A stretch of DNA of 45,780 bases from a candidate division TA06 bacterium (GTDB taxonomy: Bacteria > Hydrothermota > DG-26 > E44-bin18), in assembly GCA_004376575.1 (NCBI GenBank), contig SOJN01000087.1:1-45780 (forward strand), read 5' to 3'. Every line of letters begins with the position of its first letter. Within the stretch, counting starts at the first letter, position 1. The notes under the pieces were generated by a model that did no database searches, was not told where the DNA came from, and saw nothing but the letters and a program-made list of their open reading frames with translations. A program made the translations under genes and the position numbers. Positions 7,523 to 16,556 of this stretch are shown piece after piece.

Positions 7523-10213
7523 TTACTTTTTCATCACGACCAGTTTCCGTGTCGCGGTAAATTCTTCTTTTCCTGAACCAGCCCAGGCCTTCAGGCAATA
7601 GAAATACACTCCAGAGGAGAGTTCCTCTCCTCCATCATCCCTTCCGTCCCAGACCGCCGTGTAGTAACCCGCTCCCTTTTCCCGATCAACAAGAGTGCGC
7701 ACCCGCTTACCGACGATGTCGTACACTCTTAAAGTGACGTGTCTTGGAGTAGGAATCTGGTAGCGGATCGCAGTCGTCCGATCGAACGGGTTCGGATTGC
7801 TCTGCCCCAGGGCGAAGATGGTTGGGATGGCAGCCACTCTCCATCCTTCCTCGACTCCGGGTATTGTCGTCGTGTCCGTCCAGGCGAAGATCGAATCCAT
7901 GAGGCAGTCATTGGCGCTGTTGTTGTCATCTGTCACTTGAGTGCAGGCGCTCCAGGCGTACCAGAAGCTGTCAGGTGTAGTGGGGACCGTCCAGTTGGCG
8001 AACGAAACAGACGTGGTGGCGCCGGCGCCCAGATTGAATACGGATTCGGTTTCTGCGTAGATAGCAGCAGGTATGTTGAAGTCTACGGTGAAAGTCTCGG
8101 AAACGTTCCCGAAGTTCACCACCATCACCTCCACCTGGTACGTAGAGTCGGTCATGACAGTATCCGGCGGGAACTGTTTGGAAATCACTGCGCCATCGTG
8201 CACGGCCGGTATGCATGAGTCAGCGTAAACCGACTTGGAGGCGCAGTCGTTGGCTGAGTTATTGTCGTCCGTAACCTCAGTACAGATGGTCACAGTATAT
8301 GAGGTATCGGCAAAGGACGGCACCGTCCAGTAGTTGGCGAAGCAGATTTCGACAGAACTCCCAGGGGCAAGATCAACGACTTGAACGGTATCTGTCCATC
8401 CGTTGATGGTAGCCACCGCATCGAAGGTCTCGGAAAAGGCCCCGAAGTTTTCAACCATGGCGCACACCTGGTACGAAGAATCTATACACACGGTGTCCGG
8501 CGGGGCAGTGACAGAGGTCGCACCACCGTCATGTATTGCTCCGCACGACAGGATCAATTGGCCCATTCTGGGAGGATCCAGCATGCCCGGGTAGTCAGCA
8601 GTGGGAGGCCACCAGGCTGGATAGGAAGTGGGAGAAGTCCCCAGGTCAATGGCGGTGAGCCAGAACCCCACGGTATCGCAAGGGCCACACTGCAAAGAAA
8701 CGTAATCCCCGCAGAAGGTATCCGGAATGGCAAGAAGAGGCAGAGCAATCTCATACTGCACGCGTCCGGAACCGAAGCCTACAGCTCCCTGGAGGGCACC
8801 AGCATCGCAGAAAGTCTGCACGCCAGAATCGCTGTTCCAAGCGAAGAACTTAATGCTGTCGCCGGCCGCGTGCTGCTCAACATAGAGCTGGCCCTCTAGG
8901 GGGAACGGCCACACTGGCCAGGCTCCATCGTTGTTGTCGTCGAAAAACGAAATAAAGGCGTCCCACTCATCCAGGGTATTGTCTATGATAATATCCAGGC
9001 CGAAGTAAACGTTGTTGCTGTCGTTCTTAACATAGAGGTATGCGGACCCGGGATTGCTCATTGTATTGTCGAGGATGTTACTCACATCACGCTGCGCGGC
9101 GTCGGCCCATTCAGCCCCGCCAATGTTCCCGTCCATGGTTGGCGGGTTGGTGGTCAGGGGCGAAACGATGGTCCACGAGGTGTCGAAGGCACACGTGTTT
9201 CCAAACGCCGTATCGTTCTCGGGTTGGCAGTCATCGACCAGTTGCGTGTATACGGTAACGTCGTAGCAAGTCCCCACCCCACCAGGAGTCCAATTCGCGA
9301 AGTTAACGGCCTGCGAGTTGCCGCTAGGCAGGTCAACAACGCTCTGGGTGTTGGTGTAGACGGGGCTTCCTGCTGTGTCGATTACACATGTGACATCGAA
9401 GCTAACAGTCATCAGGCCGATGTTTTGCACTGTAGCCTGGGGTGCTGTCGGCGAATTCGGTGCAACCCACGTTCCCGGATTATTGATGCTAACAACCGAG
9501 ACATTTGAGTCACATAGTGTAGGTGCGCATCCAAAGAATGACATGATGGAGTCAGCCAGGTCAGCCTTCGTGCTAGGTGGCGTGGCGTCATCCAGACCGC
9601 TGAACTCGAAGGACGCGCCAACCGTCTTATAGGAGCCACCGCCATCGTCGTAAGCGATTCCGTTATTGTAGGCGGGTGTCTGATTTGCGAAGACGACAAC
9701 GGCAGTTGCTATCGGATCCAGACGATCTATGTACTCGTTGTCCCCGGAATAGTTAAAGGACATGCCCGCAGTGAAGGTCCCTCCCTGCCCCAGGACCGTT
9801 CCCACATCACCGAATCCATCCTCAAGACCATTGATGTTGAAGTAGGCGTGGAGGGCGGTGGGTGTATCATAGGCCCACGTGTCTCCTCCCTCCATGTAGA
9901 TCTTTCCGTTGTTGTCCAGGTAGCTTGTAAGTGCGGTTACAATGGCTCCTGGCGACAGGGCATAGTTCAAGTCGTAGACGCCAAGGCAAATGAAGATGGC
10001 GCAGTAGTCCGTAAGGCTTCCAAGGTAAGGGTTGATGTCCGTGGTATAGATACCCTGAAATCCCTTGCTGGTTAAGGCGGTCTCAATGGCTGGGCCGCTG
10101 TTGGCATTAAGATCGGCATCCCAGATCAAGAAGTCGGTCTGAGCCGAAGCGATCCCGGAACCCAGCAGAACCGCTAAAACCAAAAGTACCAGCGACGACT
10201 TAGACATACTCAT
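7523..10213 (-). CDS. Secreted protein: paralogue of the 5010 gene with an extra CARDB repeat
   Basis: An 896-residue exported protein. The start at 10213 (MSMSKSSLVLL) has AGGAGG about eight bases upstream; an in-frame ATG two codons later (10207) is also possible, and the upstream frame extension lacks signal-peptide character. The N-terminal domain is strongly similar to the neighbour (QTDFLIWDAD, TTDINPYLG, GGDTWAYD). After it come a CARDB domain, a CBM9-like domain (GGAEWADAAQRDVSN, FDDNNDGAWPVWP), two CARDB repeats (both with SANDC near the end) and the FlgD-like module ending RKLVVMKK. The neighbour has one CARDB repeat after the CBM9-like domain, so repeat number has changed since duplication. 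It has its own promoter and terminator, so the pair is not a simple operon. Confidence 0.88.
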   Translation of the reverse strand: MSMSKSSLVLLVLAVLLGSGIASAQTDFLIWDADLNANSGPAIETALTSKGFQGIYTTDINPYLGSLTDYCAIFICLGVYDLNYALSPGAIVTALTSYLDNNGKIYMEGGDTWAYDTPTALHAYFNINGLEDGFGDVGTVLGQGGTFTAGMSFNYSGDNEYIDRLDPIATAVVVFANQTPAYNNGIAYDDGGGSYKTVGASFEFSGLDDATPPSTKADLADSIMSFFGCAPTLCDSNVSVVSINNPGTWVAPNSPTAPQATVQNIGLMTVSFDVTCVIDTAGSPVYTNTQSVVDLPSGNSQAVNFANWTPGGVGTCYDVTVYTQLVDDCQPENDTAFGNTCAFDTSWTIVSPLTTNPPTMDGNIGGAEWADAAQRDVSNILDNTMSNPGSAYLYVKNDSNNVYFGLDIIIDNTLDEWDAFISFFDDNNDGAWPVWPFPLEGQLYVEQHAAGDSIKFFAWNSDSGVQTFCDAGALQGAVGFGSGRVQYEIALPLLAIPDTFCGDYVSLQCGPCDTVGFWLTAIDLGTSPTSYPAWWPPTADYPGMLDPPRMGQLILSCGAIHDGGATSVTAPPDTVCIDSSYQVCAMVENFGAFSETFDAVATINGWTDTVQVVDLAPGSSVEICFANYWTVPSFADTSYTVTICTEVTDDNNSANDCASKSVYADSCIPAVHDGAVISKQFPPDTVMTDSTYQVEVMVVNFGNVSETFTVDFNIPAAIYAETESVFNLGAGATTSVSFANWTVPTTPDSFWYAWSACTQVTDDNNSANDCLMDSIFAWTDTTTIPGVEEGWRVAAIPTIFALGQSNPNPFDRTTAIRYQIPTPRHVTLRVYDIVGKRVRTLVDREKGAGYYTAVWDGRDDGGEELSSGVYFYCLKAWAGSGKEEFTATRKLVVMKK

Positions 10214-10293
10214 TCCTCTACCTCCTCTTATCGTTGCGATCGTTCGCGACGATCCTTTGTGAAATGTACCCAAAGTCCTGTCGGACTTGTGGA

Positions 10294-10322
10294 AGTCTAG
10301 TGGAACGCACACGTCTGGTCAA
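10294..10322 (-). promoter_or_regulatory. Sigma-70-type promoter for the 7523-10213 gene
   Basis: Minus strand: TTGACC (10322-10317), 17-bp spacer, TAGACT (10299-10294). A small hairpin (AAGTCC, 4 nt, GGACTT) lies in the leader at 10273-10288. Confidence 0.6.
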
Positions 10323-10375
10323 GTCTTTTCTGCAGATGCTATCTGGCACTCTCGATCACCTTTGCGAAGTGTTAA

Positions 10376-11017
10376 CTAGTGAAGCGCGTGGTCGATCAGC
10401 CGAATCTTGTAATCACGCGAGGATGACCTCATGACAGACTTGACACGTCCCACGCCTGGAGCATACCAATCATAAGTTGACATCAGTGTCGCATCCGGTG
10501 CCTTCTCGTGGGATTCTACCTTGAAGCATTTCTCATAGGTCTTGTCGGAAACGGTGACAGTGTCCGCGAATGTGACTGTGAAGGTTTTTGTTATGTTGAG
10601 AGGTTCCTTTTCCGGATCCTTCACCATCCTACCTGTTACTTTCGACCAGGTCTTCCCATCTGATAGCGGGAGTTTGAGAAACACGTCTGGATTTGGATCT
10701 GTCTTACTCAAATAAAGCACCGCTTCGTTCGCCCTCTTCTCAATGTAGAAAAAATCCACTCCAGATTGTCCTAACCGCTTCCAGTTGCGCCTGATTTTCC
10801 AGGCAGGGTTCCCCGTGGAAAGCGTCTCCATCTCCGCGACTTCAAAGGTGATCGTGTCAGCGAGGCTGTCAGCGGACCCTCCCACATAGACCCAACGGTT
10901 ACCCTCAGCCAAGGGGAAATAATCAGCTTTCACCTCCTCTCCCTGGATTGGGGATTTCTCTCTGCAGCCGACTAGTACGAACAGAATAGAAAGGACAAGA
11001 AATGCAGCTCTAACCAA
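10376..11017 (-). CDS. Small outer-surface lipoprotein (paralogue A)
   Basis: A 213-residue lipoprotein of unknown function. It starts at a TTG (11017) with GGAG seven bases upstream; no in-frame ATG fits. The signal peptide ends in the lipobox LVGC, giving Cys18 as the lipidation site. The mature part begins YFPLAEGNRWVY, has alternating beta-strand pattern, and near the end carries DWYAPGVGRVKSV. These two signatures (FPLxxGNxWVY and WYAPGVG) recur in many hypothetical secreted proteins. It is a paralogue of the next lipoprotein (11446-12036), sharing TDPNPDVFLKLPL-like and KxFKVES-like segments. It has both a sigma-54 (11140-11153) and a sigma-70-type (11073-11102) promoter candidate. Confidence 0.85.
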   Translation of the reverse strand: MVRAAFLVLSILFVLVGCREKSPIQGEEVKADYFPLAEGNRWVYVGGSADSLADTITFEVAEMETLSTGNPAWKIRRNWKRLGQSGVDFFYIEKRANEAVLYLSKTDPNPDVFLKLPLSDGKTWSKVTGRMVKDPEKEPLNITKTFTVTFADTVTVSDKTYEKCFKVESHEKAPDATLMSTYDWYAPGVGRVKSVMRSSSRDYKIRLIDHALH

Positions 11018-11072
11018 GCTGAAGCTCCATTAATGAAAGGCAAATGTGCTGAGGGGCGATTTCATTTCGTCT

Positions 11073-11102
11073 AAGGTATCCCATCCTTCCCCGTGTTGTC
11101 AA
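11073..11102 (-). promoter_or_regulatory. Possible sigma-70-type promoter for lipoprotein A
   Basis: Minus strand: TTGACA (11102-11097), 18-bp spacer, TACCTT (11078-11073). Perfect -35, poor -10. It lies downstream of the sigma-54 promoter at 11140, so the gene may have tandem promoters. Confidence 0.4.
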
Positions 11103-11138
11103 GCATTTTTTTCGGCGGCAAACCCCATAATCGAATAG

Positions 11139-11155
11139 CGCAAGTATCATGCCAG
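11139..11155 (-). promoter_or_regulatory. Sigma-54 (-24/-12) promoter for lipoprotein A
   Basis: Minus strand: TGGCATGATACTTGCG, with GG at 11153-11152, 10 bases, and GC at 11141-11140. The flanking sequence resembles that around the sigma-54 promoter at 22140. Predicted start near 11128, 110 bases before the TTG. Confidence 0.7.
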
Positions 11156-11159
11156 TTGG

Positions 11160-11400
11160 AAGTTGGTGTTCGGGGCCTTGTGGTGCGCCTTTCTCTTCTC
11201 ATATACCAAGGGTAGTGCATCTCTAGCACCCATCTAACGCAAAACCTGCACGCCCGCCTGGCCCGGAGGGTTCACCTGGAAAGGTCCGCAAACAAGCAAT
11301 AACTTCTGGCCCGATGGAACAATCAGACCAATACGCTTTGGCATCACCAGGCACAAGAGGGGAGGGCAAGCTCTCTTGACAAAGGCATGGGCTATGCTTG
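11160..11400 (-). other. Conserved non-coding block upstream of a sigma-54 promoter (copy A)
   Basis: This block and the one at 22160-22360 share several segments in the same order. On the plus strand these are TGCATCTCT(A/G)GCAC, CGCAAAACCTGCAC, CAATCAGACCAA and GCATCACCAGG. Both copies sit immediately upstream of a TGGCAYG-N4-TTGC promoter. Reading frames across them are interrupted in both copies, so a regulatory or RNA role, or an old duplicated gene remnant, is more likely than an intact gene. Confidence 0.5.
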
Positions 11401-11445
11401 AAAACTGAGGGGCTGGGCTACTGAAGGAAGCTATTCATTGACACA

Positions 11446-12036
11446 TCAGTGGACGGTGTAGTCGACCAGTTTCGTCTCGCGGACATGGGATTTCTTGCGG
11501 ATAATGGTCATAACATTTCCCACACCGGGCGCATACCACTCTGAGCCAGATACCACTACTGAGTCCTGCTCGCTCCTGCTCGATTCCAGCTTGAAACACC
11601 TTTTAAAGGTCTTCCCGGAGACGTTCACCGCCTCCAGGGCCGTTACAGTGACACTTATGGTATACTTGTCCCGGCTTGACACCACCCAGTTTTTTCCCAC
11701 TTCCAGGGGAAACCTGAGGAGTACGTCCGGCGTCGTGTCTCTTAGAGAACTGTACGCCACCACTTCATTTTCCCTCTTGACGATGTAAATGGAATCGACC
11801 ATGAGGAGTGACTTGCTCGGCAGGTCCCAATTGCGCACCATCCTCCAGGCGTTTTCACCGTTCGACATCCTTACACTCGCGTCCACCTCATAGGTGAGTC
11901 TATCTGAGTGATCTCCAGTCGCATAGACCCACCTGTTCCCCTTGGCCATCGGGTAATAATCCTGCGGCTGCTCGTCTCTTTTACATCCTCCCATCGCAAG
12001 AACGACGCACAGTATAGAAAAGAAGGCTCTAAACAT
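11446..12036 (-). CDS. Small outer-surface lipoprotein (paralogue B)
   Basis: A 196-residue lipoprotein. The ATG at 12036 is chosen over the TTG two codons upstream because AGGAG sits eight bases before it. The signal peptide ends in the lipobox MGGC, Cys18. The mature protein begins DYYPMAKGNRWVY and carries SEWYAPGVGNV near its end, matching paralogue A in order and spacing. It is transcribed from its own sigma-70-type promoter at 12089-12117. The function is unknown. Strand pattern and absence of catalytic motifs suggest a beta-rich surface or periplasmic protein. Confidence 0.85.
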   Translation of the reverse strand: MFRAFFSILCVVLAMGGCKRDEQPQDYYPMAKGNRWVYATGDHSDRLTYEVDASVRMSNGENAWRMVRNWDLPSKSLLMVDSIYIVKRENEVVAYSSLRDTTPDVLLRFPLEVGKNWVVSSRDKYTISVTVTALEAVNVSGKTFKRCFKLESSRSEQDSVVVSGSEWYAPGVGNVMTIIRKKSHVRETKLVDYTVH

Positions 12037-12088
12037 ACCCAAGTCTCCTGAGTGAGATATCTACCATCGATTTTTCTGAGGCTTTCCC

Positions 12089-12117
12089 AAGATACTGTCT
12101 CCCTCTTTCTGAGTCAA
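12089..12117 (-). promoter_or_regulatory. Sigma-70-type promoter for lipoprotein B
   Basis: Minus strand: TTGACT (12117-12112), 17-bp spacer, TATCTT (12094-12089); the start would lie about 45 bases before the ATG. Confidence 0.65.
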
Positions 12118-12308
12118 GGGAAAATGCCACTGTTATTCGAAGTCTGAAATGCGTCAAAGTTTAAGGTTTCGGAGTAGCGCCACCTGCCCGGGCCGTTTCA
12201 CGGTCTCCTGAGTTCAGGCGAAGGAGATAAATGGGAGGGTGAGAATATCGAAGGACGAGGGACGAAATCCTGAGAGTGTCGAAGGACGAATAGGACTCAT
12301 CTGACGTC

Positions 12309-12552
12309 TGAATTGCTTCGCCCGCCTTCGCTCTTCTTAGCTACGTCGGGCTCGCAATGACACCACCTCCTGTCATTGCGAGCTGGATAGGTCCGATCCA
12401 TCGTAAGATGGAGCGAGACATATTCAGTCCTTCGTCGGCGTGAGCCGATGGAGGAGAGGCATAACCGACCCTTCGACAAGCTCCCCGTGTATCTCACTCC
12501 GTGAGAAACGGGGCAGGCAGGGGGAGACGTAGCAATCCAAGTGTGATGTGGG
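12309..12552 (+). repeat. GIY-YIG repeat family, right-end remnant plus long left end
   Basis: A right end (ATTGCTTCGCCCGCC...CTCGCAATGACACC) is followed nine bases later by a left end (CTGTCATTGCGAGC) that carries the optional hairpins CTTCGTCGGCGTGAGCCGA and TCTCACTCCGTGAGA and closes with GTAGCAATCCAAGTGTGATG. Between 12118 and 12308 nothing else is recognised. Confidence 0.6.
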
Positions 12553-12574
12553 ATGAGCAGTAGATGGGGGAGGG

Positions 12575-12608
12575 GCAAAAGAAGCCCCCCGCCTCTGGAA
12601 CGGGGGGC
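12575..12608 (-). terminator. Rho-independent terminator of the 12630-15995 gene
   Basis: Minus strand: CCCCCCG, 9-nt loop, CGGGGGG, then CTTCTTTTG. Nearly identical to the terminator at 852-885, including flanking sequence on both sides. Confidence 0.9.
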
Positions 12609-12629
12609 CTTGAATGGTCGTAAGAGTGT

Positions 12630-15600
12630 TTACCTCAAGACAACTAGCTTGCGTGACTGGTTGAAGTCTCCTGTGGTGAGTCTGTAGAAGTAGACACCGT
12701 TGGCGACCTCATTTCCGGTCTCATTGGTGCCGTCCCAGAGAAGAGAGTGATAACCTGCCTCAACGGACTCATTCACCAGAGTCTTCACAAGGGCACCGGT
12801 CACGTCGTAGACCTTGAGGGAAACCTCAGCATTGTCAGGAAGCGTGTATTTGATAGTCGTTTCCGTTCTCATCGGGTTCGGCGCGGTCGGCATAAGGCTG
12901 ATAAGTGTCGGGGTCCTTGGAATGGGCACAGCCGTCATAGGTCCGAAGATAACCTCTTGTCCATCGGCGATGATGCCAAACTTGTACTGATACGTCCCGG
13001 TCTCGACGACATTTCCGTCGGTGTAGCTCGTGTTTCCGGGTAGAGGTGCATCGTTCAGTTTGACAAACTCACCGTCTTCATTCGCACGGTAGAGGTTGAA
13101 GGACTCCGCGAAGTCGAATGCCCCCCAAGAGAGGATGAAGCCCTTGTCGCCCCATTCGCCGACAAACGAATTAGGCAGAACCTTTCCTGGCTTTCCTATT
13201 GTGACGACGAGCTTCAAGGTGAACTGGTCAGAATCGGGGAAGTCTACTCCGGGGAACCAGATCGGGTCACAGCAAACACCTGTTGCCTCAACCGTTCCTC
13301 TGTAGACACGCATCTCGTTCTTAGCCTTCTCAGTTTCAACACTGTCAGGGATCACTATCTCAACGACCACCGCTCTAGCATCACCTTGAGCGAGAGGGTC
13401 TCCAGGTAGAGGATTCCCTGGGTTCTGAGGACACTGCAGCATGCTGATGCTCGCTGCCAGAATCGACTTCTGCTCTTCGTAGTTTTCGAGATCGCTTGCC
13501 ACGTAGTCGATCCTGCAAAAGTCGCAGTTACCCGGACCATCCCAGTAGTCGACATTGCCGTGGCCAGCCGCGTCCTCCTTCGGGTTCACAAGGACGAAGT
13601 AGCCGTAGGTTCTGCTTATCACATTCTTCTTCGACCTTGATCCGACAAGTTCCATGTTGTTTCGGTCAACGTTGGCGTAGTCGTCGTCAATGTCGAGGTC
13701 AGGGTCTGCTGGTGCAGGCGTTGCACACGCTTTCAGGGCCAGGTCGTAGGCAATACCTGCCGGAGCCCACGCGTCCTGCACACGCCAGAAGTTCACCCCT
13801 GGTGTCTGGGGTAGGCCTACGATAATTCCTTCACCGTCAGGGTTAGGATCCAGCGAGACCATCCCGAAGTAGTAGGGCCCATTACCCAATACAAGGTCAC
13901 CTGGAGTCGCGACGTAGTAGACCCAGGCAGGTGGAACACCGTCATGTGCCACGGTGACCTCCCCGACTGCAGGCTCAACAGGGTTGCCGACGTCATCCGA
14001 TTGCCATACGCCCAGCTTTATGTCGTCGATGTCACCACCATCTGGCCAGTGACCATAGATGAGCCACAGCGGGCTGTCCTCGTAAAAGAGATATACGCCG
14101 CCGTAACTGAAGACCGAACCCCAGGGTCCGGCTGACGGACACTTGATGGCCCACACGGGATCCAGGGCACCCCACGCAACGGAATTGAACACGTATGCGT
14201 TATCGTGAGAGCCATTCCAGTACTGTATCTTGGCGCATGTCTCTGTTGCCATCACCTTGTCCGAACAGATCGGTCCGTTATTGCCAGGAGACGGATCGTC
14301 CTCGACCTCAACCTCCACGCAGACCTCGTGAGGCGCGTATTCCGGGGTAGGCGCGTAATTCCAGCTGACTATATCGATGTCGCCGGGATCAAGCGGAGCA
14401 GTCTGAATTCTTGCTGCCTCTGTGCCGTCGAGATAGAAAACGACGTCGAAGATATCGCCGGTGATCTCTCCTATGTTGGCCACGATTGCCATAATCTCGA
14501 TGGACTCACCGCCTGGCACGACCTCTTCGGGAAGATAGTTGACGTAGCGCAGCTCAGCATCATGGCTGGGCGGTGCAGGCTCAAGATCATTCCCACAGAC
14601 GTCGTCAATGTAAAGACCCGGATAGGTGATGGAGAAATCGCTACTCAGAGTCCACCTGACTTTCACCGTCTGTCCTGTCGTCAGATTGGGGTTGCCCAGA
14701 CTTCCGTTCAGGGGTAGGGTGACTTCCTGCCAACCTCCGGAGTTGCCGCTGAAAGAAAGCCCGGAGATACACGCCGAATAGGAGTAGGTGTGGTTGTAAT
14801 ATGGGGTCGTGGCAACAACAGTCCACGGGCCGCCGTCAACAGAAACCTCGACGTTATAGGCATCCCAGGTGCCCTCGATACTATACCAGTGCTGGTATAG
14901 CATTATGGGTCCATCTGCTATTGCCTGAAGCTTTATGGAAGTGAGCCTATCACATGCATTGTTACCGTAATTTCCAGACAGGTTAGTGCCCCAGCAGTAG
15001 GGAGGGGAATAGGCACCAGGAGGACCATAAGTTGGTACACCCCATTGCCATGAACCCGTTCCCACGTACATGCCGTTATTGACGTTGAAGTCCTCTTCGT
15101 AGGGGCCGTCGCATCCAATTTCCACTTCCTCGACGAGCTCGACGTCATCTATCTCCCAATACCACATCCAACCGTTGTTGTCGTTGTACAAGAAACGGAT
15201 CATGATCGTCATGCCGTCATATGCAGAAATATCTACATTCTGCGGGCCCGAGTGGTCGCCGGTGTAATGAGCGACATTATTCCAGGTTGAGCCTCCATCT
15301 GTTGAGACATCGACGTCGGCATAGTCGTTGGAAAGGTAATTATAAAAGCTGTTGAAATGGAGGTGGACGTCAGAATACCCGGACATGTTGATCGATGGGG
15401 TGATCAACTCCTCGATCATATGAACGCCTGAACCGTCGCAGTCCGAGTCGACAATCATGAAATCTCCGCTTCCTCCGGTCATGTTGGAGCGAGAGCAGTT
15501 CATCGTCGTCGAATGCTGCCACGTGTTGCCGTCATTAAGATAGTCAATAATTGTCCAACCCGATGGTAAACCGCCCTGGAAATCCTCTGGTCCCCAGAAT

Positions 15601-15995
15601 GTCTGGGCCATGGGGTTCCGTGGTTTACCAGGAGAGGCATCAGGCCCCTCAGGTCGCAGAGAATGCGCTACTTCGTTCAACTCCCTCAGGGCTTCCCTCA
15701 ATTCGGTTTTGCTGACCTTTCCTTCTATGAAGAGAGACTCCATGCGCTCATATCTTTCCTGCGCCTCCAGAAACCTCTCTTTGCCGGGATACGGACGTGT
15801 TTCGATCTTCTCTGCCTCGGGAGCAGCCTCCTCGGTCACCAACTGGTCCGGGGGCGCAGTCACCTCGAGTTCTGGAGAAGCTTCCCTAACGCTGTTCGCG
15901 AACTCCGAGGTGAAACTGCTGTGGACACCAAGACCAAGCAGACCGACCAGGACAAGCGCTAGTCCGGCAAGCCACTTAGGTTCCAGTTTTTTCAT
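12630..15995 (-). CDS. Very large surface protein: two choice-of-anchor-J-like domains, CARDB, FlgD-like C-terminus
   Basis: 1121 residues from the ATG at 15995, chosen because AAGGAAGG lies five bases upstream and the hydrophobic segment WLAGLALVLVGLLGLG follows at once. An in-frame ATG at 16076 behind a perfect AAGGAGGTG would add 27 basic residues. A charged, probably helical stretch (about 60-120) precedes two Trp/Gly-rich domains of the choice-of-anchor J/MAM kind (about 130-290 and 295-470, each ending in a (E/Y)IDDV strand). Then come a CARDB-type domain (about 480-590), a region homologous to the end of the 907-4068 protein (DDDYAN, SKKNVIS, VLPNSFVGE) and the FlgD-like module ending RKLVVLR. 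A sigma-54 promoter lies upstream. No enzyme motif is seen; an adhesive or structural surface role is inferred. Confidence 0.88.
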   Translation of the reverse strand: MKKLEPKWLAGLALVLVGLLGLGVHSSFTSEFANSVREASPELEVTAPPDQLVTEEAAPEAEKIETRPYPGKERFLEAQERYERMESLFIEGKVSKTELREALRELNEVAHSLRPEGPDASPGKPRNPMAQTFWGPEDFQGGLPSGWTIIDYLNDGNTWQHSTTMNCSRSNMTGGSGDFMIVDSDCDGSGVHMIEELITPSINMSGYSDVHLHFNSFYNYLSNDYADVDVSTDGGSTWNNVAHYTGDHSGPQNVDISAYDGMTIMIRFLYNDNNGWMWYWEIDDVELVEEVEIGCDGPYEEDFNVNNGMYVGTGSWQWGVPTYGPPGAYSPPYCWGTNLSGNYGNNACDRLTSIKLQAIADGPIMLYQHWYSIEGTWDAYNVEVSVDGGPWTVVATTPYYNHTYSYSACISGLSFSGNSGGWQEVTLPLNGSLGNPNLTTGQTVKVRWTLSSDFSITYPGLYIDDVCGNDLEPAPPSHDAELRYVNYLPEEVVPGGESIEIMAIVANIGEITGDIFDVVFYLDGTEAARIQTAPLDPGDIDIVSWNYAPTPEYAPHEVCVEVEVEDDPSPGNNGPICSDKVMATETCAKIQYWNGSHDNAYVFNSVAWGALDPVWAIKCPSAGPWGSVFSYGGVYLFYEDSPLWLIYGHWPDGGDIDDIKLGVWQSDDVGNPVEPAVGEVTVAHDGVPPAWVYYVATPGDLVLGNGPYYFGMVSLDPNPDGEGIIVGLPQTPGVNFWRVQDAWAPAGIAYDLALKACATPAPADPDLDIDDDYANVDRNNMELVGSRSKKNVISRTYGYFVLVNPKEDAAGHGNVDYWDGPGNCDFCRIDYVASDLENYEEQKSILAASISMLQCPQNPGNPLPGDPLAQGDARAVVVEIVIPDSVETEKAKNEMRVYRGTVEATGVCCDPIWFPGVDFPDSDQFTLKLVVTIGKPGKVLPNSFVGEWGDKGFILSWGAFDFAESFNLYRANEDGEFVKLNDAPLPGNTSYTDGNVVETGTYQYKFGIIADGQEVIFGPMTAVPIPRTPTLISLMPTAPNPMRTETTIKYTLPDNAEVSLKVYDVTGALVKTLVNESVEAGYHSLLWDGTNETGNEVANGVYFYRLTTGDFNQSRKLVVLR

Positions 15996-16158
15996 TTTTT
16001 CCTTCCTTAGCCACAAGTAGGTCAAAATCCTTTCTTTCCTTGAAAGGAAAGGACTATCAATCAAGGCTCGTTCCATCACCTCCTTCTTGTAGAGAGATCT
16101 GGGACTTATTAGTCGAACCACCCCCTTTCTCACACTGTGGTGTGTCACGAAATGATAC

Positions 16159-16175
16159 GGCAAAAAACATGCCAT
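16159..16175 (-). promoter_or_regulatory. Sigma-54 (-24/-12) promoter for the 12630-15995 gene
   Basis: Minus strand: TGGCATGTTTTTTGCC, GG at 16173-16172, 10 bases, GC at 16161-16160. Predicted start near 16148, leaving a leader of about 150 bases that contains another perfect anti-SD match (complement of 16076-16085). Confidence 0.75.
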
Positions 16176-16217
16176 GAGAAGAAGAGAGGATAATCGCACC
16201 ATAACTCTTTAGCCTCA

Positions 16218-16307
16218 AGTGACTTAAGTCACTGAAGGAGGGAAGAGGCTGTCTGGTCAGAGTGGGCAAATCTGCCGCACATCGGGCCATTTTAGGGCAA
16301 TTTGCCC
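16218..16307. promoter_or_regulatory. Palindromes upstream of the sigma-54 promoter (candidate activator sites)
   Basis: AGTGACTTAAGTCACT at 16218-16233 is a perfect 16-bp palindrome starting 45 bases upstream of the -24 box. Further up, GGGCAAATCTGCC (16264-16276) and GGGCAATTTGCCC (16295-16307) are similar dyads spaced 31 bp apart, about three helical turns. This is the geometry expected of enhancer-binding-protein sites. From 16308 to 16556 I see only AT-rich sequence. Confidence 0.45.
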
Positions 16308-16556
16308 CATTAGCTGGCTTTCTATCTCTTTATATAGAAAGCAGAAATAAGCTATAAGAATCGTTATATATAGACAAACCGATTCTGCTGGTTCGGCCGG
16401 TCTGAATGTGTGGGAGGATTCTGGAATAACTCCAGGGTCGTAGCCGGCACTGTATGAAACAAATAAGTTCTTATTTTCCTGCATCTTACAGAGATGCCTC
16501 AAGAGGGGCCAGTAGGGGCGGAGGGATGGACTGCACCGAATTACCCCACCACTGGA

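Noticed and set aside
11376-11398. TTGACA followed by TATGCT on the plus strand
   Set aside because: The spacer is only 11 bases and no plus-strand gene follows.
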